The notes under the pieces were generated by a model. It had not been told where the DNA came from and did no database searches. It saw only the letters and a program-made list of their open reading frames with translations. Position numbers and translations under genes: made by a program. A stretch of 64,000 bases of DNA from an uncultured Lachnospiraceae bacterium (GTDB lineage: Bacteria; Bacillota; Clostridia; Lachnospirales; Lachnospiraceae): NCBI GenBank assembly GCA_910586705.1, contig CAJUJK010000001.1, positions 260,673 through 324,672 on the forward strand, given 5' to 3'. This document shows positions 9,332 to 18,477 of the stretch, one piece after another; position 1 is the first letter of the stretch; each line of letters begins with the position of its first letter.

Positions 9332-12300
9332 TGGATAAGAGGCTGCGGCTGAACATAAAAGGAACAATCGGATTTCTCGCGGTAGCTGCCATTCTCCTCT
9401 GGATGTGGAGTTTTTTCAGAAGCTATCTTCTCTTTGTGGCGATTCTTCTGATGATAGCGGGTGTTATATTATCCGTGGCCGGTTTGTGGCGTGTCCGGGG
9501 CGGCATACGGGTGGAGATTGCGGCGCCCCGTCACCGCGTCGGAAAACATACGGAGATTCCGGTCGAGATCTGTTTCGCAAACCCGCTGCGGTTTGTGGGG
9601 GTGGCGATTGACGTTACATACCGCTGTGAAAATATTTTTACGGGAAACATAGAGGAGAAGCGGGAAAAGATTTGGGCGGCTCCCGGAAAAGGGGGAAAAC
9701 TCCAGTGCCTGTTAAGCAGCGGCTATGCGGGACAGCTAAGGATAAGCGTGGAAGAATGCAGGGTATATGATTTCCTGCATTTGTTTTATCTGGCATACCG
9801 GGCGGCAAAAGACCGGGAAGTGCTGGTATGGACAGCGTTTGTGGACGGGGAAGAGGCGGAAGAGCGCTTTTCGCGCATGGAGGGGTTCCCCGGGGAGCAT
9901 GAGAGCAGAAGGCGGGGCGTGGAGTACAATCCCGACTATGAGATCAGGGAGTATGCGGCAGGCGACGAGTTAAAAAATATCCATTGGAAATTATCGGCGA
10001 AACAGGACAAACTGATGGTGCGGGAACGTCTGGCTTCCGGGCGGGAGAAGATCAGCGTGCTGCTGCCTCTTGGGGACAATCCTGATGAAAACGACGCGCT
10101 GATGGAGTCTCTGTACGGCATGTGCAGACTTCTGCTGGCGAAGGAATATCCCGTCCAGTTGTTCTGGCAGGGCGGCAGGCAGCAGCTTTGCAGCAGGTAT
10201 ATCGCGGAGCCAGGCGAGCTGGAGAACGCGATGGAGGAAATCCTTAGTACATGCGGCGTACATGTTCCCGGTTCCACAGAGGCGCAGATGTCCATGGCGC
10301 ATCCCGCGGAGCCGTATCTGTTATGTCAGCCGGTAACAGGGAGCGGGCAGAGTGCGCGTCTGCGCCCGTCAGATGCGGTGCAGAAAAAAACGCTGCGCTT
10401 TGAAAACATGCCGGATGGCGGCGGGTATGATTTTTTCGCGGCGCTTACAAGGGCGCTTCTTCTGTTCCTGCTTGTGTATGGTGCGGTCGGCGGGTTTCTC
10501 GCCGCATTCGGGATCGAATTTCATTCTGGTCTGTGTATGCTTGTGTTTTTTGCCCTTGCCTTTGCGCTGAGCGCGGTTGATGAGACGGGGAAAAAATGGC
10601 TGGTCAATCTTACGACGCTGTTCGCCTTTTTATTCTATTTATATATGGCAGTCACAAGGTACTGGGTCATAAATAACGGATATTATTATATAATCAATGA
10701 CATATTTGAGGTGGCGAGGGACTATTTTGATCTGTCCGCCGGCATGGAATATGCCTTGATCATTGAGGACGGGTACGCGGCGGTGACGACTTTCGCCATC
10801 TTTCTCGGGATGGTGGGGATTATTCTGCTGCATATACAGATGCACAACAGAGGTACGCTTCTGGGAGTCATGCTTCTGACATTGCCGCCGTATGTCCTGC
10901 CGATGTACTTTGCGTGTTCCCCGCCTTTATTGTATATGATCTTTCTGCTGACCGGGTATACGGCGGTTATGATGCTGTCTTACGGCAGGGGACGTGTCTC
11001 GGGGCAGACCCGCTATATCCTTCCCGTGACGGCGGTGGCGGTCGTACTGTTTGTGAGGGCTGTGGCGTTTCTCGTGCCCGAGCAGAGCTATACCCTTCTC
11101 GTGCCGGAGAGTGCGGGGAAGGAGGCGTCTGCAAGGGGGATGGAGAATTTCGCCCAGTATGGTATGCGTGCCCTGTTTCCGCAGAATATCGCGGGTTCGG
11201 GGGTCAGCGGGGGAAAACTGAGCAAAGGATCCGCCATCATGCCCGGTTATGAGACGGCGCTGGTCGTCCGATATACGCCTTACAGCTTTAACCCGGTATA
11301 TCTGAAAGCATTCACGGGGCTGGATTACATCGGGACTTCATGGACGGAAGCGGCGATGGAACTGCCTGAGGACGGCAATATGGAGCTGTCCCTGACCAGC
11401 AGGCAGCGCCGGTTTGAGGAGAGTGACGGCACAGCGGGGCAGGGCATGGGAATCATGGAGGTGGAGAAAACCGGGGCGGGGGATCCGTTTGAGTACAGAC
11501 CGTATTATACGGATTATGGTCATATAGAGGAGGAGGACGGCACGTACACGTATCGCTATTATCCCGACAATGGGAAGTCTGCGGTGTTGTCTGGAAAAGA
11601 GCCGTATACAAGGTATTTGGATGTGCCGGCGGGCTGTGAAACGGCGGTCCGGCACATATGTGAGGAAGCTGGTTTTTCGGGAACGGGGGAGGAGATTGCG
11701 CAGCAGATCGAGGCGTATTTTGAGGAAAATTATAAGTATACGTTGAGACCGGGAATGTATTATGGGAATCCCGACTATATCTCACATTTCCTTCTGGAAA
11801 GCCGGAAGGGGTACTGCGCGCATTTTGCGTCGGCAGCCACCATGCTTTTCAGGCAGATGGGCATTCCTGCGCGCTATGTGGAAGGATACGCGTTCTCGTA
11901 TGCGGCAGTCGTCGAGAACGGAGAGCTGGTGGAGGATGCCGATTATGACGACTATTATAAGGGCTTTTCGGAGATCGGGGAGACAGCGCTCATCCAGATT
12001 GAGATTCCGGAAGCATATGCCCACGCGTGGGTGGAGATTTATGACAGCAGGAGGGGATGGATTGTCGTGGATCCCACGCCATCTTCCGCAGAGGAGGAAA
12101 GGACGTCCTTCTGGGACGTATTTATGCGGCGTGAAGGCGGCGGAACCGATCGCGCGCTGGGGGAAAACATTCTCGGCGAATACATTGAAAATGCACTGGG
12201 CGTTATGATTTATGTACTCTTTGCCCTCTGCTTTGCTGCCGTCGTACTGTTTCTGGCAATCCGGATTGGCAGAAAAGAGAAGGAGAGACGGCTGCCGGAC

Positions 12301-12558
12301 AGGGAGCGCGTGAAACGGGAGTACGGGCGGCTGCAGAGGGCGGCGGCGAAGAAAAGCAGGGATTTTCTGAAACAGCGCACGCTGGCAGAGCAGATTGCAT
12401 GGATGAGGGCAAACTGCGGCATGGAGATCAGTGAGGCGCAGGAAAAAGCGCTTTATCGGGTGTTTTTTGCAAAAGAGGCAGGGGACGGCTGTGACATGCT
12501 CTGCGGGGAGCTGCGGCGCATCCGGGTAACATACAGCCTTAAGTTATTCCGCGGGTGA
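9331..12558 (+). CDS. DUF58 - TgpA-like transglutaminase fusion, membrane protein
   Basis: 1075 residues, start ATG 9331 overlapping the moxR stop. Two N-terminal membrane segments lead to a DUF58 region with the hallmark motif EIREYAAGDELKNIHW (about 205-225). A multi-span membrane block (about 365-590) follows, then an extracytoplasmic transglutaminase-like domain with an intact Cys829-His898-Asp914 triad (GYCAHFA, AHAW, VVDPTP). One more membrane helix (about 960-982) and a cytoplasmic DUF4129-like tail close the protein. In most Firmicutes DUF58 and TgpA are separate adjacent genes; here they are one continuous frame. The likely role is an envelope peptide cross-linking or cleaving enzyme controlled by MoxR. 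The substrate is unknown. Confidence 0.87.
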   Translation: MDKRLRLNIKGTIGFLAVAAILLWMWSFFRSYLLFVAILLMIAGVILSVAGLWRVRGGIRVEIAAPRHRVGKHTEIPVEICFANPLRFVGVAIDVTYRCENIFTGNIEEKREKIWAAPGKGGKLQCLLSSGYAGQLRISVEECRVYDFLHLFYLAYRAAKDREVLVWTAFVDGEEAEERFSRMEGFPGEHESRRRGVEYNPDYEIREYAAGDELKNIHWKLSAKQDKLMVRERLASGREKISVLLPLGDNPDENDALMESLYGMCRLLLAKEYPVQLFWQGGRQQLCSRYIAEPGELENAMEEILSTCGVHVPGSTEAQMSMAHPAEPYLLCQPVTGSGQSARLRPSDAVQKKTLRFENMPDGGGYDFFAALTRALLLFLLVYGAVGGFLAAFGIEFHSGLCMLVFFALAFALSAVDETGKKWLVNLTTLFAFLFYLYMAVTRYWVINNGYYYIINDIFEVARDYFDLSAGMEYALIIEDGYAAVTTFAIFLGMVGIILLHIQMHNRGTLLGVMLLTLPPYVLPMYFACSPPLLYMIFLLTGYTAVMMLSYGRGRVSGQTRYILPVTAVAVVLFVRAVAFLVPEQSYTLLVPESAGKEASARGMENFAQYGMRALFPQNIAGSGVSGGKLSKGSAIMPGYETALVVRYTPYSFNPVYLKAFTGLDYIGTSWTEAAMELPEDGNMELSLTSRQRRFEESDGTAGQGMGIMEVEKTGAGDPFEYRPYYTDYGHIEEEDGTYTYRYYPDNGKSAVLSGKEPYTRYLDVPAGCETAVRHICEEAGFSGTGEEIAQQIEAYFEENYKYTLRPGMYYGNPDYISHFLLESRKGYCAHFASAATMLFRQMGIPARYVEGYAFSYAAVVENGELVEDADYDDYYKGFSEIGETALIQIEIPEAYAHAWVEIYDSRRGWIVVDPTPSSAEEERTSFWDVFMRREGGGTDRALGENILGEYIENALGVMIYVLFALCFAAVVLFLAIRIGRKEKERRLPDRERVKREYGRLQRAAAKKSRDFLKQRTLAEQIAWMRANCGMEISEAQEKALYRVFFAKEAGDGCDMLCGELRRIRVTYSLKLFRG

Positions 12559-12583
12559 ATCGCTCTCTATGCGATTGTGGCAG

Positions 12584-12612
12584 TTGTATTTTTCGACGGT
12601 TTATTGTAAAAT
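12584..12612 (+). promoter_or_regulatory. Possible promoter for the sugar-phosphate transferase
   Basis: TTGTAT at 12584-12589 and TAAAAT at 12607-12612 are 17 bases apart, but the -35 is a weak match. A 6-bp hairpin (12558-12563 with 12571-12576) precedes it and may end the upstream message. The start of transcription would leave a leader of ~85 bases. Confidence 0.35.
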
Positions 12613-12702
12613 GAAAATAATTATGGCGTGAACAGAGTATGATAAGCATGAAATGGCATCATGGAAAAAATGTGGTAAAAACGCGTAGAGCATAGACTGA
12701 TT

Positions 12703-14112
12703 ATGATAAAAGATAACCAGAAATATTTCAACAGACTGCACGTTGTGCTGGACGCCGTGGTGATAGCGGCATCCTATACGCTGGCTTGGTATCTGAAATT
12801 TGCAAGTCCGTTTTCGGATTCCAACCCTAATGTCGGCGCCCTTGACATGAGCACCTATTTTGAGATGCTCTATTTTATCGTGCCGGGCTATCTCATTTTA
12901 TATTACGCCTTTAATCTCTATACGCCCAAGCGGGCGACCGTCCACCGTTACGAGATTTTGAATATCTTTCAGGCAAATACCGTGGGCATGGTGGTGCTGA
13001 TGGCGGGTTGGTACATGGTCGCGCAGATCCATTTCTCCCGTACCATGATGGCGATGTTTTACGGGATCAATATCGTTCTGACCACGCTGGGGCGTTCCTT
13101 GATCCGTATTCTTTTGCAGTATTTCCGTGAAAAAGGCTATAATCTGAAATATATCCTTCTGGTGGGGTATTCCCGCGCCACGGAGGAGTACATCAAGCGC
13201 ATCATTTCCAATCCCCAGTGGGGCTATGTGGTGCGCGGCATTCTGGACGATCATGTGCCTGCCGGCACGCTCTACAAGGGCGTGAAGGTGGTGGGAACGA
13301 TTGAAAATCTGCTCTATATTCTCCCCGAAAACAAACTGGACGAGATAGCGATCACCCTGTCTTTGAAGGATTACGACAATCTGGAACATATCGTGGATCT
13401 CTGTGAGAAATCCGGCGTGCATACGAAGTTTATCCCGGATTACAACAGCCTGTTCCCGAGCCGCCCCTACACGGAGGATCTGATGGGGCTGCCGGTGATC
13501 AATATCCGTTATGTGCCGCTGACCAACACCCTGAACTGGTGGATGAAGCGGATTACGGACATCCTTGTGTCGTTGGTGGGACTTGTGGTGGCGTCGCCTG
13601 TGATGATTGTCTCCGCCATTGCCGTGGGCTGTACATCCAGAGGGCCGGTGATCTTTAAGCAGGAGCGGATCGGGCTGCACAACAAGCCTTTCCGTATGTA
13701 CAAGTTCCGCACCATGGAGGTGCAGAAGCCGTCCGCGGAGAAAAAGGGGTGGACGACGAAGGATGATCCCCGCGTCACGAAGGTGGGGAAATTTTTGAGA
13801 AGGACGAGCATAGACGAGCTGCCCCAGCTTTTCAATATTTTAAAGGGTGATATGAGCGTGGTCGGTCCGAGGCCCGAAAGACCGCAGTTTGTGGAACAGT
13901 TCAAGGAGGAGATTCCACGCTACATGGTCAAGCATCAGGTCAGACCGGGGCTTACGGGCTGGGCGCAGATCAACGGTTACCGGGGCGATACTTCCATAAA
14001 AAGAAGGATAGAGTTCGATATTTTTTACATCGAGAACTGGACGATGTCCTTTGACATCAAGATTATGTTTCTCACGATTTTCAGGGGATTTATCAATAAA
14101 AATGCCTATTAG
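12703..14112 (+). CDS. Undecaprenyl-phosphate sugar-1-phosphate transferase (WcaJ/WbaP type)
   Basis: Transfers a sugar-1-phosphate from a nucleotide sugar to undecaprenyl phosphate, the first membrane step of surface polysaccharide assembly. The 469-residue protein has four N-terminal membrane helices, a central nucleotide-fold (CoA-binding-like) region (LVGYSRATEEY), a fifth hydrophobic segment (about 283-305) and the catalytic domain. The latter shows the conserved KRITDILVSLVGL, KFRTM, TSIDELPQLFN, VVGPRPERP and PGLTGWAQ motifs. No strong ribosome site precedes ATG 12703, suggesting modest translation. With the LCP ligase and glycosyltransferases it makes a complete initiation-to-attachment set. 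The sugar could be glucose or galactose. Confidence 0.92.
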   Translation: MIKDNQKYFNRLHVVLDAVVIAASYTLAWYLKFASPFSDSNPNVGALDMSTYFEMLYFIVPGYLILYYAFNLYTPKRATVHRYEILNIFQANTVGMVVLMAGWYMVAQIHFSRTMMAMFYGINIVLTTLGRSLIRILLQYFREKGYNLKYILLVGYSRATEEYIKRIISNPQWGYVVRGILDDHVPAGTLYKGVKVVGTIENLLYILPENKLDEIAITLSLKDYDNLEHIVDLCEKSGVHTKFIPDYNSLFPSRPYTEDLMGLPVINIRYVPLTNTLNWWMKRITDILVSLVGLVVASPVMIVSAIAVGCTSRGPVIFKQERIGLHNKPFRMYKFRTMEVQKPSAEKKGWTTKDDPRVTKVGKFLRRTSIDELPQLFNILKGDMSVVGPRPERPQFVEQFKEEIPRYMVKHQVRPGLTGWAQINGYRGDTSIKRRIEFDIFYIENWTMSFDIKIMFLTIFRGFINKNAY

Positions 14113-14170
14113 AAGAGATACTAAAATCTTAAGAATTGTGAAAGACTTTCAGAAGAAACCGGGAATCATA

Positions 14171-14198
14171 TTGCAATTATATCAGGATGTAGTATAAT
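14171..14198 (+). promoter_or_regulatory. Promoter for the LCP ligase gene
   Basis: TTGCAA at 14171-14176 and TATAAT at 14193-14198, spacer 16. An inverted repeat TGTCCA...TGGACA (14209-14236) lies right at the expected transcript start and could be an operator or a 5' stabilising hairpin. Confidence 0.7.
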
Positions 14199-14300
14199 CT
14201 TATAAGAATGTCCACCAAAACTTGCTTTTTTGGACAAGATGTGACAAAATGAAAAAACGGGTTTTTGAAAACTGGATCAGAGACTGAGGGAGTACAGAGT

Positions 14301-15470
14301 ATGGCTAAGAGATATGCGGATGACTATGATGATGAAGAAATAAGACCCCGGAAGAAGTCTTCCGGGAAAAGCAGTGCATCTTCCGGCAGGAAGGGCTCCG
14401 GGAAAAAGAAATCGGGAAAGAAGGCGCAGGCGAAGAAACAGCGCAGGCGTATTATTCTTTTTATAGTAGAGATCATTATTTTGATTATAGCGGTGATGGT
14501 GCTCTACATGGTTCTCGCAGGTACGGGCAGCGGGAAAGTGGAACTTAAGGAGAAGGACATTATCATCAACGAGACCGTGCAGGAGGCGGAGGAGACGACG
14601 ATGAAGGGGTATCGGAATATCGCCCTCTTCGGTGTGGACTCCACCACAGGGGCGCTGACGAAGAACACCCGGAGCGATACGATTATGATCGCCTCCATCA
14701 ATCAGGATACCGGGGAGTGCAAGCTCGTTTCCATATATCGTGACACCTATCTGAATCTGAGCAACGATTCGTACAATAAATGTAACGCGGCATACGCAAA
14801 GGGCGGTCCCGAACAGGCGATCAACATGTTAAACATGAATCTGGATATGAATATCACGGATTTCGTGACGGTTGGTTTTGCCGGACTGACAGATGCCATC
14901 GACGCGCTGGGCGGCGTGGATATCGACGTGGACGATTCGGAGATCAGCCATCTGAACAACTATCAGCTCTGTATCGCGGAGGACTTGAAGAGAGAGTACA
15001 CGCCGGTGACGGAGACAGGATATCAGCGGCTGGATGGTCTGCAGGCGACGGGTTATTGCCGGATCCGTTACACGGCGGGAGATGATTTCAAGCGTGCCGA
15101 GAGACAGAGAGAGGTTCTCTCCGCAGTGGCAGATCAGGCGAAGAAGGCGTCGCTGCCGAAACTGACCGAGACGGCAAACTCCGTGTTTGAAGAGGTTTAT
15201 ACCTCTCTGGATTTGTCTGAGATTATTGAAATGCTGGGTGATGTGGGAGCTTACCAGATTACGGAGACGGACGGCTTCCCGCAGGAGGATATGCGTGCCA
15301 CAGGCACCATCGGATCGAAAGGATCCTGTGTCATTCCTACCAGTCTGGAGGAAAATGTCAAATGGCTGCATAAGTTCCTGTTTGATGCGGATAACTATGA
15401 ACCATCCGCTACCGTAAAGGAGTGCAGCGACAAGATTTATCAGGATACAAACGGATATTTAACGAAGTAA
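14301..15470 (+). CDS. LytR-CpsA-Psr (LCP) family glycopolymer-peptidoglycan ligase
   Basis: LCP proteins move finished anionic polymers from the lipid carrier onto peptidoglycan outside the membrane. 389 residues from ATG 14301 (GAGGGAG eight bases upstream). A lysine- and serine-rich cytoplasmic tail (about 1-48) precedes one membrane helix (about 52-75). The LCP domain has the arginine-rich signature NTRSDTIMIASI, VSIYRDTYL and a DDFKRAERQREVL motif that binds the polyprenyl pyrophosphate. It is transcribed from its own promoter after the initiating sugar-phosphate transferase, fitting a role in attaching the polymer made by this cluster. Confidence 0.92.
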   Translation: MAKRYADDYDDEEIRPRKKSSGKSSASSGRKGSGKKKSGKKAQAKKQRRRIILFIVEIIILIIAVMVLYMVLAGTGSGKVELKEKDIIINETVQEAEETTMKGYRNIALFGVDSTTGALTKNTRSDTIMIASINQDTGECKLVSIYRDTYLNLSNDSYNKCNAAYAKGGPEQAINMLNMNLDMNITDFVTVGFAGLTDAIDALGGVDIDVDDSEISHLNNYQLCIAEDLKREYTPVTETGYQRLDGLQATGYCRIRYTAGDDFKRAERQREVLSAVADQAKKASLPKLTETANSVFEEVYTSLDLSEIIEMLGDVGAYQITETDGFPQEDMRATGTIGSKGSCVIPTSLEENVKWLHKFLFDADNYEPSATVKECSDKIYQDTNGYLTK

Positions 15471-15475
15471 AAGCA

Positions 15476-15500
15476 AAGGGGCTTGTCTTGCAAGCCCCTT
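15476..15500. terminator. Hairpin terminator after the LCP gene
   Basis: Perfect 10-bp stem, 15476-15485 with 15491-15500, loop of five bases. The following tract is only moderately T-rich (CTATCTGTGTG). Confidence 0.65.
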
Positions 15501-15571
15501 CTATCTGTGTGTAAGCAGCATTTCGAGTCTGCTTATTCGCAAAGCAGAGTCAGAAAGCGGAGGAAGAACGA

Positions 15572-16498
15572 GTGGAGAGAGTGGACGTGATCATTCCCGT
15601 CTACAAGCCTGATCGAGGGTTTTTGACGATGATAGAAAAGCTGCAGGCGCAGACAGTGCCTGTGAGCCGGATTATTCTTATGAATACGGAGCAGAAATAT
15701 CTGGACAGACTGCTTTACGGTACTACGCTGGAAAGAGAGCATCATAATATTACAGTGAAGCACCTGTCGAAGAGGGAGTTTGACCACGGGCGCACGCGAA
15801 ATCAAGGTGTGAAGCTGTCGGACGCCGATGTGTTTGTGATGATGACGCAGGACGCCATACCCGCGGACGATTTTCTGATCGAGCGGTTGCTAACGGGTCT
15901 GCGCGGGGAAAAGACGGCGGTGGCTTACGCCAGACAGCTTCCGGGAAAAGGCAGCAGCGAGGCGGAACGGTACACGAGGCAGTTTAATTATCCCGAGCAG
16001 TCCCGCGTAAAGACGAAGGAAGACCTTTCGGAGCTGGGCATCAAGACTTTTTTCTGTTCCAATGTCTGTGCGGCATACAGAAGGGATGTTTTTGACAGTC
16101 TGGGCGGCTTTGTGAACCGGGCGATTTTCAACGAGGATATGCTCTATGCCGCAAAGGCGGTGGAGGCAGGCTACGGGATCGCCTATGTATCGCAGGCAAT
16201 GGTGTATCATTCCCACAATTACACATACAGGCAGCAGTTTAGGAGGAATTTTGATCTGGGCGTTTCACAGGCGGATCACCCGGAGGTGTTTGCCGCTTAC
16301 CCTTCTGAGTCGGAGGGAATCCGGCTGGTGAAGAGTACCGTGGCGCATCTGAAGAAAAAGGGAATGTGGAATAAAATACCAAGCGTTATTATACAGAGCG
16401 GATTTAAGTACATGGGGTATCTGATGGGGAAACGGTACCGGCGTCTGCCGGGGCGGATTGTGACAGCCTGCTCCTCCAACAGGGAGTATTGGAGTTAA
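15572..16498 (+). CDS. Family 2 glycosyltransferase, rhamnosyltransferase-like
   Basis: 308 residues starting at GTG 15572 with GGAGGA seven bases upstream. The GT-A domain starts at the N-terminus (VDVIIPVYKP) and has the FDHGRTRNQG and MTQDAIPADD motifs seen in cytosolic rhamnosyltransferases of the RgpB/RfbF-like group. NEDMLYAAKAVEAGY follows. The C-terminal ~70 residues are basic (KRYRRLPGR) and may sit on the membrane. It lies 24 bases before glmS, so the two are likely one transcript, tying amino-sugar supply to glycan assembly. Confidence 0.83.
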   Translation: MERVDVIIPVYKPDRGFLTMIEKLQAQTVPVSRIILMNTEQKYLDRLLYGTTLEREHHNITVKHLSKREFDHGRTRNQGVKLSDADVFVMMTQDAIPADDFLIERLLTGLRGEKTAVAYARQLPGKGSSEAERYTRQFNYPEQSRVKTKEDLSELGIKTFFCSNVCAAYRRDVFDSLGGFVNRAIFNEDMLYAAKAVEAGYGIAYVSQAMVYHSHNYTYRQQFRRNFDLGVSQADHPEVFAAYPSESEGIRLVKSTVAHLKKKGMWNKIPSVIIQSGFKYMGYLMGKRYRRLPGRIVTACSSNREYWS

Positions 16499-16522
16499 GG
16501 AAACGGGGAAGGAGATTATCAT

Positions 16523-18352
16523 ATGTGTGGAATCGTAGGTTATATTGGAACAAAGCAGGCGGCGCCCATTATTCTGGATGGTCTGTCCAAACTGGAATAC
16601 CGCGGGTATGACTCGGCGGGGATGGCGATCTACGACGGAGACGGAAAGATCAATATCACGAAGTCGGTGGGACGGCTTAAGATTCTGGAAAATATCACCC
16701 GCGGCGGGGAGACCATGCCGGGGATATGCGGCATCGGGCACACGCGCTGGGCGACCCACGGTGTGCCGAGCAACACCAATGCGCACCCGCATTTCAATGA
16801 GGCGGAGACGATCACCGTGGTACATAACGGCATTATTGAGAATTATTTACAGCTTCGGAAGATGCTGACTGACCGGGGATACCATTTTGTGTCGGAGACG
16901 GACACGGAGGTACTGGCACATCTTCTGGATTACTATTATAAGGGCAATCCCCTCGAGGCGGTGACAAAAGTGCTGCACCGTGTGGAGGGTTCCTACGCGC
17001 TCGGCATTCTCTTCGCGGACTGCCCCGACCAGATTTTTGCGGCGAGAAAGGATTCCCCGCTGATCGTAGGGCAGAACGAGGACGGCTGTTTTATCGCTTC
17101 GGATGTGCCGGCGATCCTGAAATATACCCGCAAGGTTTATTATGTGGACAATCAGGAAGTGGTGCGTCTGCGGGCGGATCACATGCATTTTTACACGGTG
17201 GACGAGGAGGAGACCACAAAGGACCCCGTCTTTATTGAATGGGATGCCAGCGCGGCGGAAAAGGCGGGCTATGAGCATTTCATGCTAAAGGAGATGTACG
17301 AGCAGCCGAAAACCGTGACGGATACACTTCTTCCCCGCATCAAGGACAACGATATCGTCATCGAGGAGCTCAACATGAGCGATGAGGAGATCCGCGCGGT
17401 GAACAAGATTCATATCGTGGCGTGCGGTTCCGCTTATCACGCGGGCGTCACGGGGAAATATGTGATCGAGGGACTGGCGCGCATTCCCGTGGAGGTGGAT
17501 CTGGCCTCCGAGTTCCGCTACCGCGATCCGATTCTGGAGGAGGGCGCGATGGTGGTGGTCATCAGCCAGTCCGGCGAGACCGCCGATACACTGGCGGCTC
17601 TCAGAGAGTCCAAGAAGAGAGGGTTTCAAGTGCTCGGCATCGTCAATGTGGTGGGAAGTTCCATTGCCAGAGAGTCTGACAATGTGATGTACACATGGGC
17701 AGGACCAGAGATCGCGGTGGCGACCACAAAGGCTTACAGCGCCCAGCTGATCGCGCTCTACCTGCTGGCAATCAAATTCGGCAGGGTGCGGGGGAAAATC
17801 GACGATGCGGCATATGCGTCCATTCTGGGCGATCTGCGCTGCCTCCCGGATCAGATCGAACTGCTTTTGAACAATAAAAATAAGATTCAGAGATTTGCGA
17901 ACCGCTACATCGGTGCGAAGGACGTATTCTTCATCGGCAGGGGGATCGACTATGCGATCTCACTGGAAGGCTCACTGAAGCTGAAGGAGATTTCCTACAT
18001 CCACTCCGAGGCTTACGCGGCAGGTGAGCTGAAGCACGGCACCATCTCCCTGATCGAGGAGGGAACGCTCGTGGCGGCGGTGTCCACCCAGCCCGCGCTC
18101 TATGCGAAAACCATCAGCAACATGGTGGAAGTGAAGGCGAGAGGCGCTTTTGTGCTGGCGGTGACATGCGAGGAGAATAAAGAGATCGAGAAGGCTGCGG
18201 ACTATGTGATTTACATCCCGGAGACGAATCCCTATTTTGCCAATTCGCTGGCGATCATACCGCTGCAGCTTTTTGGGTACTATGTGGCTGTGGGCAAAGG
18301 ATGTGACGTGGATAAACCGAGGAATCTGGCGAAATCGGTGACCGTAGAATAA
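16523..18352 (+). CDS. glmS: Glutamine-fructose-6-phosphate aminotransferase (isomerizing)
   Basis: Makes glucosamine-6-phosphate from fructose-6-phosphate and glutamine, the first committed step to UDP-GlcNAc. 609 residues, full length. The catalytic Cys2 (MCGIVGYIG), the GHTRWATHG glutamine site, two SIS domains (SQSGETADTLAALR near 350) and the C-terminal LAKSVTVE lysine segment are all present. GGAGAT precedes ATG 16523. The gap to the upstream gene is only 24 bases, so the glmS ribozyme common in Gram-positive bacteria cannot be directly upstream. Confidence 0.97.
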   Translation: MCGIVGYIGTKQAAPIILDGLSKLEYRGYDSAGMAIYDGDGKINITKSVGRLKILENITRGGETMPGICGIGHTRWATHGVPSNTNAHPHFNEAETITVVHNGIIENYLQLRKMLTDRGYHFVSETDTEVLAHLLDYYYKGNPLEAVTKVLHRVEGSYALGILFADCPDQIFAARKDSPLIVGQNEDGCFIASDVPAILKYTRKVYYVDNQEVVRLRADHMHFYTVDEEETTKDPVFIEWDASAAEKAGYEHFMLKEMYEQPKTVTDTLLPRIKDNDIVIEELNMSDEEIRAVNKIHIVACGSAYHAGVTGKYVIEGLARIPVEVDLASEFRYRDPILEEGAMVVVISQSGETADTLAALRESKKRGFQVLGIVNVVGSSIARESDNVMYTWAGPEIAVATTKAYSAQLIALYLLAIKFGRVRGKIDDAAYASILGDLRCLPDQIELLLNNKNKIQRFANRYIGAKDVFFIGRGIDYAISLEGSLKLKEISYIHSEAYAAGELKHGTISLIEEGTLVAAVSTQPALYAKTISNMVEVKARGAFVLAVTCEENKEIEKAADYVIYIPETNPYFANSLAIIPLQLFGYYVAVGKGCDVDKPRNLAKSVTVE

Positions 18353-18477
18353 AACACAATTTTTATAAATTTTAAACACAATTTAAACACAAATGGCAGA
18401 TATACTTAGGACATAATCAGCGAGGGGAAATAAAGCAGGCGGGCGTGAGTCCGTGATTTGTGGAAAGGAGCGGGATT

